Below, one piece after another: positions 12,456 through 23,748 of a stretch of 64,000 bases of DNA. The notes under the pieces are model-generated. The model was not told the origin of the DNA. It saw nothing but the letters and a program-made list of their open reading frames with translations, and ran no database searches. Numbering within the stretch: position 1 is the first letter of the stretch; each line of letters begins with the position of its first letter. The stretch comes from Cannabis sativa (Eukaryota > Streptophyta > Magnoliopsida > Rosales > Cannabaceae). Made by a program: the position numbers and the translations under genes. The stretch lies in assembly GCF_029168945.1 (NCBI RefSeq), contig NC_083607.1:41525257-41589256 (forward strand). The letters are read 5' to 3'.

Positions 12456-12646
12456 CAGATCCTGGTTATTCTGACCTTGGTTGGCCTTGACGTACTTCTG
12501 TAAGTGCGGGCATATCTTTCTTGAGCTTTGCTCGTGTCTCCAACGATGCGCGGGCCTCCAGTGATGACTTGCAAGTGTCCATCTATTGGCGGAGGCATCA
12601 AATCCTGGTTATTTTGACCTTGGTTGGCCTTGACGTACTTCTGTAA
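12361..12646 (-). repeat. 143-bp tandem duplication in gag-protease linker of A
   Basis: GTGCGGGCAT starts at 12361 and again at 12504, and GTGCGGG at 12647, a regular 143-bp step. The two full units differ at a few scattered sites. Both encode the PIDGHLQVI...ARERYAR linker, but 143 is not a multiple of three, so the duplication itself breaks the gag-pol frame. Confidence 0.9.
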
Positions 12647-13489
12647 GTGCGGGTTGTTTTTCTTGATCAGAAGTTCTATTTCCCGCTTCAAGTTGTAACA
12701 TTCGTTGGTGTCGTGGCCGTAGTCTCCATGGATCCGACAAAACTTTGTCATGTCCCTTTTGCTGGTATCTTTCTTCATGGGCTCGGGCTTCTTGTACGGA
12801 ATTAGCGATTGAGTCGCTATATACACACTTTCTATATCTTCAGTTAAGATAGTGAATGCAGTATGTTTGGCGCGATCACGGGGAGTCTATCCGGGTTTTT
12901 CGGTGAACTTTCCCTTCTTCCCATTTCCTTGCTTGTGATTGTTGCTTGAACGCTTGCCACTTGAATTGCTGGAATATTAGGGAAGCTAGGCGGACGTTTC
13001 AGTAGAAGGAACCTTCGTTTTGTTCGACTTTTGCTCACCTTCTACTCGCTGAATGGCTTCTTCGAGCTTGATGAAACCTTCGACCCAGTCAAGGAAATCA
13101 CTCATTGAGTCGACCGGTCCGTTTTTCCTTATGTCCTATCACAGTTCGTTAAGGACTTCAATGCCCCCTAGTATCCCGGATAACTTTCCATCCTTGGTTA
13201 CCCGTGATACCTTGGTCGCTTCCGTCATGAATCTGCTGATGTATGCCCGGAGTGGTTCGCCTGGTCGCTGTTTTACTTCGACCAAATCTCCCAGATGCAA
13301 TGGGAGTTGGCGTGAGGAAGAGAATTGTGCATGGAATTCTGAAGAGAAGGTTTTCCATGAACTAAATTTTCCTGGAGCCAACTTGAAATACCATTGCTGT
13401 GCGGCCTCTAACAGAGTAGCGGGGAAGATTCTGCAACATACGTCTCCTCGTACCCCTTGTAAATCCATTTGCATCTCAAAATACTTGAA
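12455..13489 (-). pseudogene. gag C-terminal half of Tat element A (capsid remainder, zinc knuckle)
   Basis: Reading continues from the interrupted capsid with MQMDLQGVRGDVCCRIFP, AAQQWYFKLAPG and FHAQFSSSRQ, the core of the plant retrotransposon gag domain (PF03732 type). After frame breaks near 13140 and 12850, a single knuckle of the form C-x2-H...GH-x4-C (CRIHGDYGHDTNEC, near 12733-12692) follows. It packages element RNA in the family. The N-terminal half is 1.85 kb away because a solo LTR is inserted at 13490. Confidence 0.85.
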
Positions 13490-15335
13490 TGTTGGGTTTT
13501 ATGCCCTAAATAAAACTCTGTTTCAATGTAATCCAGATTATTCAATATCAATAAAGTAACAGAAGTAATTTTTCATTCACCTATGTATGTTTTGGTTCAC
13601 TTAATCAATTGCTTGTCTATTTGATTTATAAATTCATCCAAACCCTTTTCACATACTTGATCATGTTTATTGTGTTGTCAACATAGTGGAAAATAAACAT
13701 GACTATGTGAATAAAGTATTCCTAGATTTATCAGAACACTGGGTTTCACTGATATGACAATCTACAACAGAGTTTACTTACATTTGGAGAAATGTTATGT
13801 TCTTTCCAGAACATAGGTTAAAGTAAAGCTCAGGTTGGATGCATGGAGTATGGATTGGAATGGACCGATATTGAACTTTGAATTAGATTTTGAAACTTAC
13901 CGTAAACATCTATTCAATTCAATATCATAAGTTGATCCTAGATCACATGATCGAAATCCTGATATGGTTAGGCTTAATTTCAAGAGTATTATTCGTGTTC
14001 TTTGATTTGTTAGTTAAGCCTAATCTTTAGTCTGGGCAATACATACATTTTGGGAACACGGTAGTGCGATTGAGTGGGAGCACTAACATAAATATGGAAT
14101 CTATAGCTTCTATCTGGCGAATAGTAAGCAAAGGGTGATTTCCTTCGAGCTTAACCAAACGAGATAAATGATTGAGTACTCATTTCACTTAGTTGAAATA
14201 TTATTTATACAGGGTTAAGTGTTTTAAGGATAAAATACATTGTAGGGTGTTACGGTAATTTAGTCCTTTTATAGTGTAAATCATCCATATAGAGGATCAT
14301 TGATCACATTAGGATTATAACAATGGATAACTAATAATGTGTCTATATGGTGGAACATATAGAGCATTCTATATACGGAGAGTGCAATTCTGAGTTCTAT
14401 GTGTGGATTCAACGAAGAATTAATAAGTCAGTGAATTTAAGTGGTAAATTCTAGATCTGCTTATTGGAAGCTCGGATATATAGACCCATGGTCCCCTCAC
14501 TAGTTGAGATGATATTACTTGTAAGACTCATTTAATTGATTTTAATTAATCAATCAAAAATTCTCAAGATGTACTTGTCTATTTGAGAATTTATCACTTA
14601 TTAAGGGCAAAACAGTAAATAGAGATTTTGAAGGGCATATTGGGAAACTTTAATTAGTTTCATTATTAATTAAATAAATGATAATATATTATTTGATAAT
14701 TAATTTTAATTATTAAATAATTAGATTTGTCATTAATGTGGTTGAACAATGGAATTGGCAGTTTTTCACAAAACAGGAAACTATCAGTGTAGGAAAAGGA
14801 AAGTTGGAAAAGTGGCAAGCCTTGTTTTCACAATGAATAGGCCGGCCACTTAGCTTCCTTTTCTCTTTGATTTTTTCAATTCCAAATGTCAATCATAGCC
14901 CTTGGTGGTCTTCTATAAATAGAAGGCAAAGGCTTCAGAGTTGCATACAACTGTACAACCTTTTCACAGCATTATTCTGAAAGAATTTTCTCTCAGAAAA
15001 TTCTCTCTGAGCCGCCACCCTCTCTCTCTCTATTCCTTCTCTGTTTCGAAATGTATAAGTGCTAGAGTAGTGCCCACACACATCAAGTAATACCTCAATC
15101 ATAGTGAGGAAGGCTGTGTAGAATTCAGAAACAACAAAGAAGGACTATCGGGCTCAGATCTTGATCAAGGGTTAGAGATCTGAGTGGGAGGAGACATATA
15201 TTCCGCTGCAATCACTGTAAGATTTCTGATACTCTTATGTGTTTAATTTCATATCGTTTTAGAAGTTCATATTTAGGTTGTTAAATCAACATACTTGTGA
15301 GTAGATCTAAGATCGTGGTAAAATAACTTCCAACA
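13490..15335 (+). repeat. Solo LTR in plus orientation inside gag of A
   Basis: This is an 1846-bp LTR of the same family, but opposite in orientation to all other copies here. It begins TGTTGGGTTT and ends TTCCAACA. The flanks are ttgaa (13485-13489) and ttgag (15336-15340), a target duplication with one change. The TATA box reads ctataaatag at 14913-14922. Across it the gag reading passes from YTGREDPFSHLN to MQMDLQGV, as in intact Tat gags. There is no primer site or interior, so it is a solo LTR. Confidence 0.93.
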
Positions 15336-16459
15336 TTGAGATGGGAGAAAGGATCTTCTCTCCCAGTGTACATCTTCCACGTTGGCATCTTCAACTTGTG
15401 AGGTAGTGGCAGGAGATTGATTTCTGGTGAGAAAGGAGTTCCTTCCGCGTGCACGGTATAACTCAAGATTGTTGTTACGCTGCCCGGCCATGCCATGAAA
15501 CATATTCTTCAGTTCGTCGAGCTGGGCCTGTACAGCTGGGCTGACTTGGTTGGCATTCTGGTCGGGTTGGATTACGTCAGCGTCTTTCTGAGCGGGGATT
15601 TGAGTATGGGCTCCGGACTTCACGTTTGTTGTAGTATTCTGCTCGTCTGTTCCCCTTCTTCGATTTAGGTCGTCCCTTAGGTCAGGGGTCGCTCCCAACC
15701 TATCGAACACAGAGAACCTGGCTGCCTTAGCGATTGGTTCGCTTGGTTGGCAGGTGGAATGGCTCAATTATTTTGCATGGATCCGTCGAGCATGACTCCT
15801 CTTGATGAATTCCCAGACAAGGTCTGTGTGCCTACCTCTTGGCCCATGAGTGGAGCTCGTGACCGGGGATTAGACGGCTGACCATTGGCTGTCTGAGAAG
15901 CATTCACCGTTGGGTCATCTTCGGTTTCTCCTACCAGAATGATGCTCGGCATTTGCTGGCCTACAGTCTGATAGGCTCTTCGTATCAGCACAGTGGCTTG
16001 CCGACTACGATCTTCGATCTTTGCATGGTGAGCCCTTAATGCCTCCATCTCTTTGTCCCTCCACTCGGCGAACATACGCCTCTGTTCGTCGAACGTGAGG
16101 TTTATTGCTGCACGTAATTCCTCCTGATCATGATGCAGGGTATTATTGTGACCCTGCATGAGTCCAAGCACAGCGCAGAGGTTTTGCAATTTGGTTGCGT
16201 CTCCGATGGTCATCTGGGCGTTTATGCCTGGTGGAACAGTCATGTTATGAACGTCCTGGCTGTGTGCGGAACCGTTGTTTCCGGTCTCTTGCACACCAGG
16301 TGCAGTTTCAGTAACAGGAGCTGTCCCATCATTCACCACGCTTCCCGTCTGTCCAGGATTGACAGCGGGTGGAACCCTCGAACTCCCTGGGTCCTGCAAC
16401 GTTGGATCCAACGTCTGTCAGTTCGCTGGGTCGGACAGGCCTCTACGAGTTTGTACCAT
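15336..16459 (-). pseudogene. gag N-terminal half of Tat element A
   Basis: The probable start ATG is at 16459-16457 (MVQTRRGLSDPAN), 50 bp inside the 5' LTR, but codon 14 is TGA. The next stretch is open to 15767 (variable, Q/N/T/P-rich with a charged EWRDKEMEALR helix). A frame change near 15765 leads to the conserved FDRLG...DLRDDLN motif. It then runs to the capsid start, WKMYTGREDPFSHL, where the solo LTR interrupts. It belongs to the same polyprotein as the fragments down to 8422. Confidence 0.8.
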
Positions 16460-16485
16460 CGTGTCGAAAGAGCGATCCGTGATTC

Positions 16486-16508
16486 TGCTCTCAATGAAAG
16501 CACCAAAA
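16486..16508 (-). promoter_or_regulatory. Primer-binding region of element A
   Basis: On the minus strand it reads TTTTGGTGCTTTCATTGAGA, directly after the LTR end. Element B has the same sequence in the same position (17962-17981) and a diverged copy lies at 36889. This strongly supports it as the conserved PBS or leader of this Tat group. I did not match it to a specific tRNA. Confidence 0.65.
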
Positions 16509-17199
16509 TGTTGACTTCGCTTTTAGCCAACGACAATGAGTCTTTTTGATAAGCAATAAACGATATGTCGTAATAAGAATTTGTAGTAAAGCAATAATAA
16601 GACACAGAAATTTTATAGAGGTTCAGCCCCGAGCAGTTCGGTAATAGCCTAATCCTCATTAGTTGTATTGACTTAAGAATAAGGAAGAAGATTCTTTTTC
16701 TTATAGCTCTTACAATAATATCTCTGAATATATAATTCTTAGATAGCCTTAGCTTATAGCGTTTCGACGTATGATTTCTCTATTTACAATTTTTCGATCT
16801 CCCTTGCCCAGTGATCATTTCTCACTATTTATAGGGCAGGAAACTTGAGGAAGAAGAGTTTCCTCTCTCGTTACAATGCGCATAAACGGAAAGATCATGT
16901 GATCAATGCTGAATGCAAGGATCGTGGGATTGAGGCTGAATACACCGATAGTGGGATCGTGTGTATGCCATATCCATGTAAGTTGATCCCTAAGTTATAG
17001 GGATTGAGCTGGTGACTCACGATGCGTTTGGTTGAATTCGCTAAGTGTTGCTCATTCTGCACGGATCGTTGAGTATTCCATTCTGGACATGCCAGCGAGG
17101 CATCTTGCTCGGCGTGTTGATCCGAACAGATGCTTTAAGTAGAGTCCACGTGTCTCCATTCTCGTGATGCCACGTCAGAGTGCCAAATTTTGGATAACA
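16509..17199 (-). repeat. 5' LTR of Tat element A
   Basis: On the minus strand it runs from TGTTATCCAAAATTTGGC to GAAGTCAACA (691 bp), ending next to the primer region. A TATA box is at 16825-16834 (ctatttatag on plus). Its first 20 bases resemble the start of B's 3' LTR (35547), so A and B are relatives. It is directly followed on the plus strand by GTGTA and B's LTR sequence. Confidence 0.85.
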
Positions 17200-17200
17200 G

Positions 17201-17960
17201 TGTAAAATGCACAAACTAAGTACAACAGTCGAGTGGACTCGAGGCATAATAAACGAGGTGCCTATCTTGCTATAAGAAGGCCCATTCCTGTAACTTTCAC
17301 TAGTTAACTTCAGACATCTGTCAGTAAGACTTACAATCTTGACGAGTTAGAGCCTAACATTCAAATGATCCTCGAGAAACTCTCTGTTAATAAGAACTGC
17401 GATTGTCACAAATGAAGCGTTAAGCTTTCAAACAAAGAAGCAACAAGGCATATATTGTCGACCTTGGAATGATAAGAAAAAAGGCTCTAGCTCGCTATCA
17501 CGGTCACTGGAACCAAGCTCCTGTCGAGACATCCCAGAACGATACAATTAAAGACGTGTTTAAACACACCATCATTTTGACCCAGTAAAAGCGGGAAAAT
17601 CACAGCTGTGTGATTTTTAAATAATAACCGCATTTATACTACGTGATATGTAATCAAACCCCATGATTTTAGGGAAAAATGCTGTAAAGATTATAGTCAA
17701 TCTTGTAATTAACTACCTACTATGTGATTAAAAATAGTGGCAAGTAAGATCAAAAAAGGGACAAAAAGATCATACAAAAAAGGCCCTGAAAAATTATCAA
17801 AAATCTAATAAGATTGACTCGTGGACTATGCAGAATTTTAACTGCAAAACCACGTAAAAAATCCTTTGCATTCATACTTTTTATTTTATAGCTTTTATTT
17901 TTTCTGTGTGAGATTGTCACTTTTAGGCTCAAATTTGGTTAACGAAAATTTGCGTTAATA
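17201..17960 (+). repeat. 5' LTR of Tat element B (first ~286 bp missing here)
   Basis: The sequence from TGTAAAATGC to GCGTTAATA aligns with the 3' LTR at 35833-36522, at roughly 90-93% identity by eye, but lacks the part equivalent to 35547-35832. It also has ~65 bp (about 17460-17525) that the 3' LTR lacks. It ends just before the primer region. The missing left part is best explained by insertion of element A within this LTR. Confidence 0.85.
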
Positions 17961-17961
17961 G

Positions 17962-17981
17962 TTTGGTGCTTTCATTGAGAG
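17962..17981 (+). promoter_or_regulatory. Primer-binding region of element B
   Basis: TTTGGTGCTTTCATTGAGAG follows the LTR end by one base and matches the sequence at the same place in element A. Confidence 0.65.
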
Positions 17982-18040
17982 CCTTCGTGAAAAAAGCTCA
18001 GGGAAAACCCTCCTTTTTTTGAAGAAAAACCATCTCCTTC

Positions 18041-19690
18041 ATGGCTGAGAACCTAGAAGATGTTAATACACCACATGAGGAAACTCATCACCGTTCAGGG
18101 AAAGATCCCATGGGCACCAGGAGGTCTTTCGATCCAAAGTCCAGACGAACAACCCACTCTAGGAGGACTCAACCTCAGGGTGGCCCTAGCACTCGGACAA
18201 CTCATTCCCGGAGGACCCAACCTGACGTTGGTCTCAGTACGCAAACAACACGCTTGAGGAGAACTCAACGTGAGAATGGCCAAAATCCTAGAACTAGGGA
18301 TGAGGGGCCCATTCGTGGAGGTACTCAGCCTATGGGAGAAGGCACTTATGAAACGGAAAATTTCCGCCTTAGACACCGCCTGGAGGAGGCACAGTGGCAG
18401 AACACCGAGTTAGAATGTGATGCATCATAGCTAGGGCACCGCAGGGGACTAACACTCAAAGTCAACATAAACCTGGAGTGAGAAGACCACGAGGCAGGCC
18501 TCGTGCCTCACGAACCAGGAGATAGGAAAATGCCCTGGAAGAACAACCCAGGGAAATGAGATACCTCCTAAAAATCAGAATGATCAGCCAGAACCCTCCC
18601 ACAGAAATGAGAATGGGAGGCAACCAAAAACTGATGAACGAGAAATTCCTCATGAAAATGAGGAGGATCTTGGGACTCAGCCTGGAGAACGTAGGTGACT
18701 TGCGAGAAATCACCAACGTTCTTCCCAAACCCACAGAGAGAGGGCTCGTATAAACCCTAATGGGGGAAATACGACAAACCACACTCAGGGGGAAAGAACA
18801 GAGCGTGAAGAAGCAAGTGTAACCTTAGGGCGGTCAAGGACCCACATTTGATCAACTCGAAGAGGAGAAAGTACTCGACAAGCTAGTGATCGAGAAGGAA
18901 TGGGAACCAGTAAATCTGTGAGTCACTCAAGGACGAAGTCCATGAGCAAGACGAGGTCCATGAGTCGGACACAATCTGTGAGTAAAATGAGGTCTGTTAG
19001 CAATTACTCCCAACCAAATCTGGGAGAGCAATTGAATCCAAAGAAACCTGACCTTCACAAACAACTTGGTCCAAAGCAAGAGGATCCTATCCAATTGGGA
19101 ATAGACAAGTTGGGGGACAAGTTCAGGAGATATCAAGTGGGAGAACTAGGGAGACAATCTGGATACGACTCAGACGAGGAGCTTGAGCCATATCACCTAG
19201 ATATCATGAATACCCCTTTTCCTTTAAGATTTAAAAACCCGCATGTCTCATCATATGAGGCAACCACCGATCTGGTCTCGACTTTGAACAACTCTTATAC
19301 AATAATGCGAGCAAGTAATGTGACAAACAATTTATGCTGTATCTTGTTCCCCACCTCGCTTGTTGGAGCAGCAAGCTGTCGGTTTAACAAGTTTACTCAC
19401 CATTCAATAACTTCCTGGGAACAGCTGTCCAGGGATTTCAAGAAACAGTTCCAGGATGTTAGGGACAGATGACCCAAAGCAGCCTCCCTAACAAATATAA
19501 AGCAACACCCCAGGACGAGACTTAAGGCATACCTAAGTCGTTTTAGCATGGTTGCTGCTAGGGTTAGAAATTTGGATGATAGTACACAACTTACAGCCCT
19601 TCAGGCGAGAATCTCTACTGATCCATCAACCGCTGGGGGTGAGCTGTGGGATGACTTACAAGGTCGTCCAGTAAGAAGTCCGAAAGGAAA
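18041..19690 (+). pseudogene. gag of Tat element B (degenerate)
   Basis: The first ATG after the leader opens 130 codons (MAENLEDVNT) with near-repeated TTHSRRTQP blocks, a basic N-terminal region. After stops near 18430-18900 a second open piece (18900-19472) carries an S/R-rich stretch (SMSKTRSMSRTQS). It then has the capsid core: FPLRFKNPHVSSYEATTDLV, ILFPTSLVGAASCRF and SWEQLSRDFKKQFQDVRDR. The last motif is characteristic of plant Ty3 gag. A stop follows at 19471 and the reading continues in other frames (KQHPRTRLKAYLSRF). It is non-functional. Confidence 0.82.
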
Positions 19691-19741
19691 TGAATTTGTT
19701 TAAAATAGGCTCAGGAAGCAAACCCAGCAACGTTTCAACAA

Positions 19742-20986
19742 GTGCTGTCTCAACGAGAATTGATAACTCGCGGGCTTCTGGCTCAAAGAGAAAGGATTGT
19801 TCTAAGGATCCGTCAAAGGATAAAAAGAAATAGAAGAAGCATGATAAGTACGTGCCAGTATATACTATTTATACCGAGCTTAATGAAACTCGGGAGAATA
19901 TTTACCTTGCATATGAGCAAAAGGTTGCCTTCGGCAAACCCGAGCCCATGAGGAACGCGAGCAATAAAAGAGATTCTAACAGGTATTGTAAATTCCATAA
20001 GGATATTGGGCACACAACCGATGGATGTCGCCAATTGAAAATTGAGATAGAAAATCTCATCGCTCGAGGTCACTTTAAATAGTACATGAAGAGACAGGGC
20101 CATGGACACAACCAGCCCACTTTGCCCAAAAACCCAAACAACTAGGGGTTACAACCTCTTCCTGTTGAAGGAAAAGACATCTTGGTTATTTCGAGAGGGC
20201 CACATATCGCAGGGGAGAGCAATAACGCCCAAAAGAGATATGTGAAAGAGGTAAGGAACGAGAGTCAGCAATCACCCCCGAACCTTCTAAGAAGGTAAAA
20301 ATAGATGAACCTCCAATCATATTCACAGAGGAAGACGAGAAGAATGTGAGATATCCTCACGTTGATCCGTTGGTGATTACTATTCAACTCGCCAATAAAA
20401 GAATAAAGAGGGTGTTAATAGACAACGGAAGCTCCGTAAACATCCTTTATAAGGAAACGTTGAGGAAGATGGGGCTCAAAAAAGCCAAATTGAGGCCTTG
20501 TATGGTAAATCTTTGTGGCTTCACTGGAGACAGCATTGCCTGTATGGGCATAATCGAGCTCGCATTAACCTTGGGCGAGGCACCCCTATCCGCCACTGTT
20601 ATGCAAGACTTCCTAGTTGTCGATCTGCCATCGACTTATAACATATTGTTGGGTCATCAACCATTGATCAGACTAGGGGCAGTTAGTTCAATCAAACACC
20701 TATCCTTGAAGTTCCAAACACAGAAGGTGTGGGAGTGGTGCGGGGTGACCAGGTGCTGGCTCGCGATTGCTATCGCATAGAGTTGCATCTTAGGAAAGCC
20801 GGTCACCAATTAATGGTGATCTTGGCAGAAGAAAGTGTAAAGAAGGACGAGGATCTTGACCCCCAGGTTCAAGATGAAAGGAACTTATTAAAACCAATTA
20901 AAGAATTGGAAGAAGTTATCCTCGACCCAGTGAATCCCACAAAGTGTGTTTACATTGCGAAAAACCTGGACAAGCAGCTCAAATAA
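19742..20986 (+). pseudogene. gag zinc knuckle and protease of Tat element B
   Basis: The knuckle YCKFHKDIGHTTDGCRQLK lies near 19984-20040, in the same C-x2-H...GH-x4-C form as element A. After a stop at 20080 the protease is open from 20346 to 20780, with the active site [13 protein letters not shown] (about 20415-20455) and the [14 protein letters not shown] block. A frame change near 20730 leads to the linker ending KNLDKQLK at 20986, where a TAA lies. The order matches element A. Confidence 0.85.
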
Positions 20987-20989
20987 TAC

Positions 20990-21879
20990 CTAATAAGTTT
21001 CTTAAGGGCAAACCAGGATCAATTCGCCTAGAGCCATGGAGATATGATAGGGATCGAACCTAACATTATCTGCCATCATTTAAATGATTGATCCAAACTA
21101 CCCAGCGAAGAGACAAAAAAGGAGACCCTTGGATTCGAAGAGACAATGGCCACTAAAATAGGAAATGGAAAAGTTATTGGTCAATGACTTTATACATGAG
21201 GTGTTTTATCCCTTGTGGATAGCTAATCCTGTTCTCATCCCTAAGCCTAACGAAACTTGAAAAGCTTGTATCGATTTTTTTGATCTGAAGAAAGCGTGCC
21301 CAAAAAATTATTTTCCAATACCCATGATCGACCAGTTAGTGGATGCAACAGCTGGGCACGAGCTTATGTCATTTATAGATGCATATTCTAGATATAACCA
21401 GATAAAATACATGTCCCAGATCAAGAACATAAAAACTTCGTAACCAATATGGGACTCTATTGTTATAAAGTCCTGCCGTTTGGGCTGAAGAATGCTGGGG
21501 CAACATATCAGCAATTGGTGAACGAAATGTTCACAAACCAGATCGGGCGGAACATGGAAGTTTACGTCGATGATATGTTGATAAAATTAATAAAGACTGG
21601 GGATCATACCATAGACCTCGTGGAATGCTTCAAAATATTAAAGAAGTATAACATAAAGTTAAACCTGTAAAAATGTTCCTTTGGAGTCTCCTCAGGAAAG
21701 TTTTTGGGATTCATAGTTAACGCGAGGGGTATTGAAGCGAATCCCGAGAAAGTCAAGGCATTGATAGACATGCCATCAACAAAGCCTAAGGAGGTACAAG
21801 CCTTGATATGAAGAATGGCTGCAATTAACAGATTCATTTTGAAGTCAGCTGATAAGTGTGTGCCGTTCTTCAATGTATT
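20990..21879 (+). pseudogene. Reverse transcriptase of Tat element B, 5' part (split by E1)
   Basis: The RT N-terminus is badly broken between 21000 and 21440. From 21449 the reading is clean: MGLYCYKVLPFGLKNAGATYQ, with catalytic YVDDM at 21563-21577, then CSFGVSSGKFLGFIVN and SADKCVPFF. It stops where E1 is inserted at 21880 and resumes at 31655 with RGNKKFEWTKECEEAF. Stops (for example TAA near 21668 and TGA near 21810) show it was already decaying. Confidence 0.9.
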
Positions 21880-23737
21880 TGTTGGAAATATTTTACCAGG
21901 ATCTAGATTTACTACCAAGTATGTTTTATTAACATCCTAATATGAATTCTAAAACAATAAAAATAAACACATAAGAGTTTAAGAAAACCTTACATTGGGT
22001 GCAGCGGAATATTATGACTCCTTCCATTCAGATCTCTAGCCCTTGATTCCTTTCTGTAGCAGAGCATAATCAAGATCTGAATCTGGATCTCCTTCTCTCC
22101 TTCTTTGATGCTGATTTTCCATAGTCTTACATACTATGATTGAGGTACCACTTGATGTGTGTGGGCAGTACTCTTTCACTCAAGGAATTTCGAAATTTAG
22201 AAGAGAAGAAAAGAGAGAGGAAAGTGGAGGCTCAGGAATTCTCTCAGAAAAGAATGAGATGCAATTGTGTATTGTTTCCTGAAGCCATTACTTTCTATTT
22301 ATAGAATGCCCTCTATGCTTAGGTTAGAATTGTGTGGCATTAAAATAATGGAAAAAAATAAAATGGTAAACCTCTTGCATAGTGGGCGGCCCATATAAGG
22401 AAATTGGGCCTCACTTTGCAACTTTCCCATTTTGTTATTTTTCATTCTCATTTTCTCAAAAATGGCAATTTTCCAATTTAACCATTCAAATGCCAATTCT
22501 AATTATTTAATAACTTAAAAATAATTATTAAATAATATTACCATTTAATGTATTTATTAATTTAGACATATAAAGTATCTTAATTAATAAATAAACCTAG
22601 AATCTCTTTTATTTACAATTTCGCCCTTGCTTAGTGAAAATTCATAAAGTAGACATAGTCTACCTTTAGAATTATAATTGATTAATTAGAATAAATTAAC
22701 TGAGTCTTACAAGCAGTATGGTCTCAACTAGTATGGGGACCATGGGTCTATATAACTGAGCTTCCAATAAGTCGAACTGAATTTACCAAGTAAATTCCAT
22801 AACTTATTAATTCCTTATTGAATCCACTCTTAGAACTTGGAATTGCACTCTTAGTCATATAGAACGCTCTATATGTTCAACGATATAGATAAGTCATTAG
22901 TTATTCATTGTTATAATCCTAATTTGATCAATGATCCTCTATATAGATGATTTACACTTTTGAAGGGATTAAATTACCGTAACACCCTACAATGTATTTT
23001 ATCCTTAAAACACTTAACCCTGTATAAATGATATTTCAACTAAGTGAAATGAGTACTCCACCATTTATTTTCGTTTGGTTAAGCTCGAAGGAAATCATCC
23101 TTTACTTTCTATTCGCCAGATAGAAGCTATAGATTCCATATTTATGTTAGCGCTCCCACTCAATTGCACTACCGTGTTCCCAAAATGTACGTATCACCCT
23201 GACCCAAAAGTAGGCTTAACTAAAAAATCAAAGAACACGAATAACACTCTTGAGATTGAACCTAATCATATCAGGATTAAGATCATTTGATCTAGGATCA
23301 ACAGGTGATATTGAATTGAATAGATATTACGGTAAATTCTAATATATCTAATCAAAGTTCAATATCGGCCCCTTCCGATGTATACTCCATACATCCGATA
23401 CTGGTAAACTTTGCCAATATCCTAGAAAGGACATAACACTTTTCCAAGGTGTAAGAATACCTATCGCTGATTATACCACGTCAGTCTAAATCCAGTGTTC
23501 TGACAAATCAGGGAATAAACTTTCGAACATATAATTAAGATTATATTCCACTGTGCTGACAACACTAGAATCATTAACAAATTCATATGTTCTGGACTTA
23601 AATAGAATTCATACATTATATATAATCATGAAATAAATCATGTGAACCATGCAACATAAAATGTTATTTCTGATCTTTATTAATAAGTAAATCTGATTAT
23701 ATTGAAATGGGTTTTATTTAGGGCACAAAACCCAACA
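21880..23737 (-). repeat. 3' LTR of E1
   Basis: This 1858-bp LTR runs TGTTGG to CCAACA on plus. The TATA box on the minus strand is at 22295-22304. It is followed on the right by the purine-rich tract of the element. Confidence 0.95.
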
Positions 23738-23748
23738 AACTCCCACTT
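23738..23748 (-). promoter_or_regulatory. Polypurine-tract-like site of E1
   Basis: On the minus strand AAGTGGGAGTT abuts the 3' LTR start, as expected for the plus-strand primer of reverse transcription. The same sequence is at 49297-49307 in E2. Confidence 0.8.

Noticed and set aside
16130..16549. Plus-strand ORFs over gag of A
   Set aside because: Shadow frames of the minus-strand gag; no domain.
17199..17201. Junction of A and B as a simple deletion
   Set aside because: A nested insertion of A into B's LTR explains both the missing 286 bp and the precise LTR end. Kept as an alternative only.
18462..18782. Minus-strand ORF over gag of B
   Set aside because: Shadow of degenerate gag, no promoter or domain.
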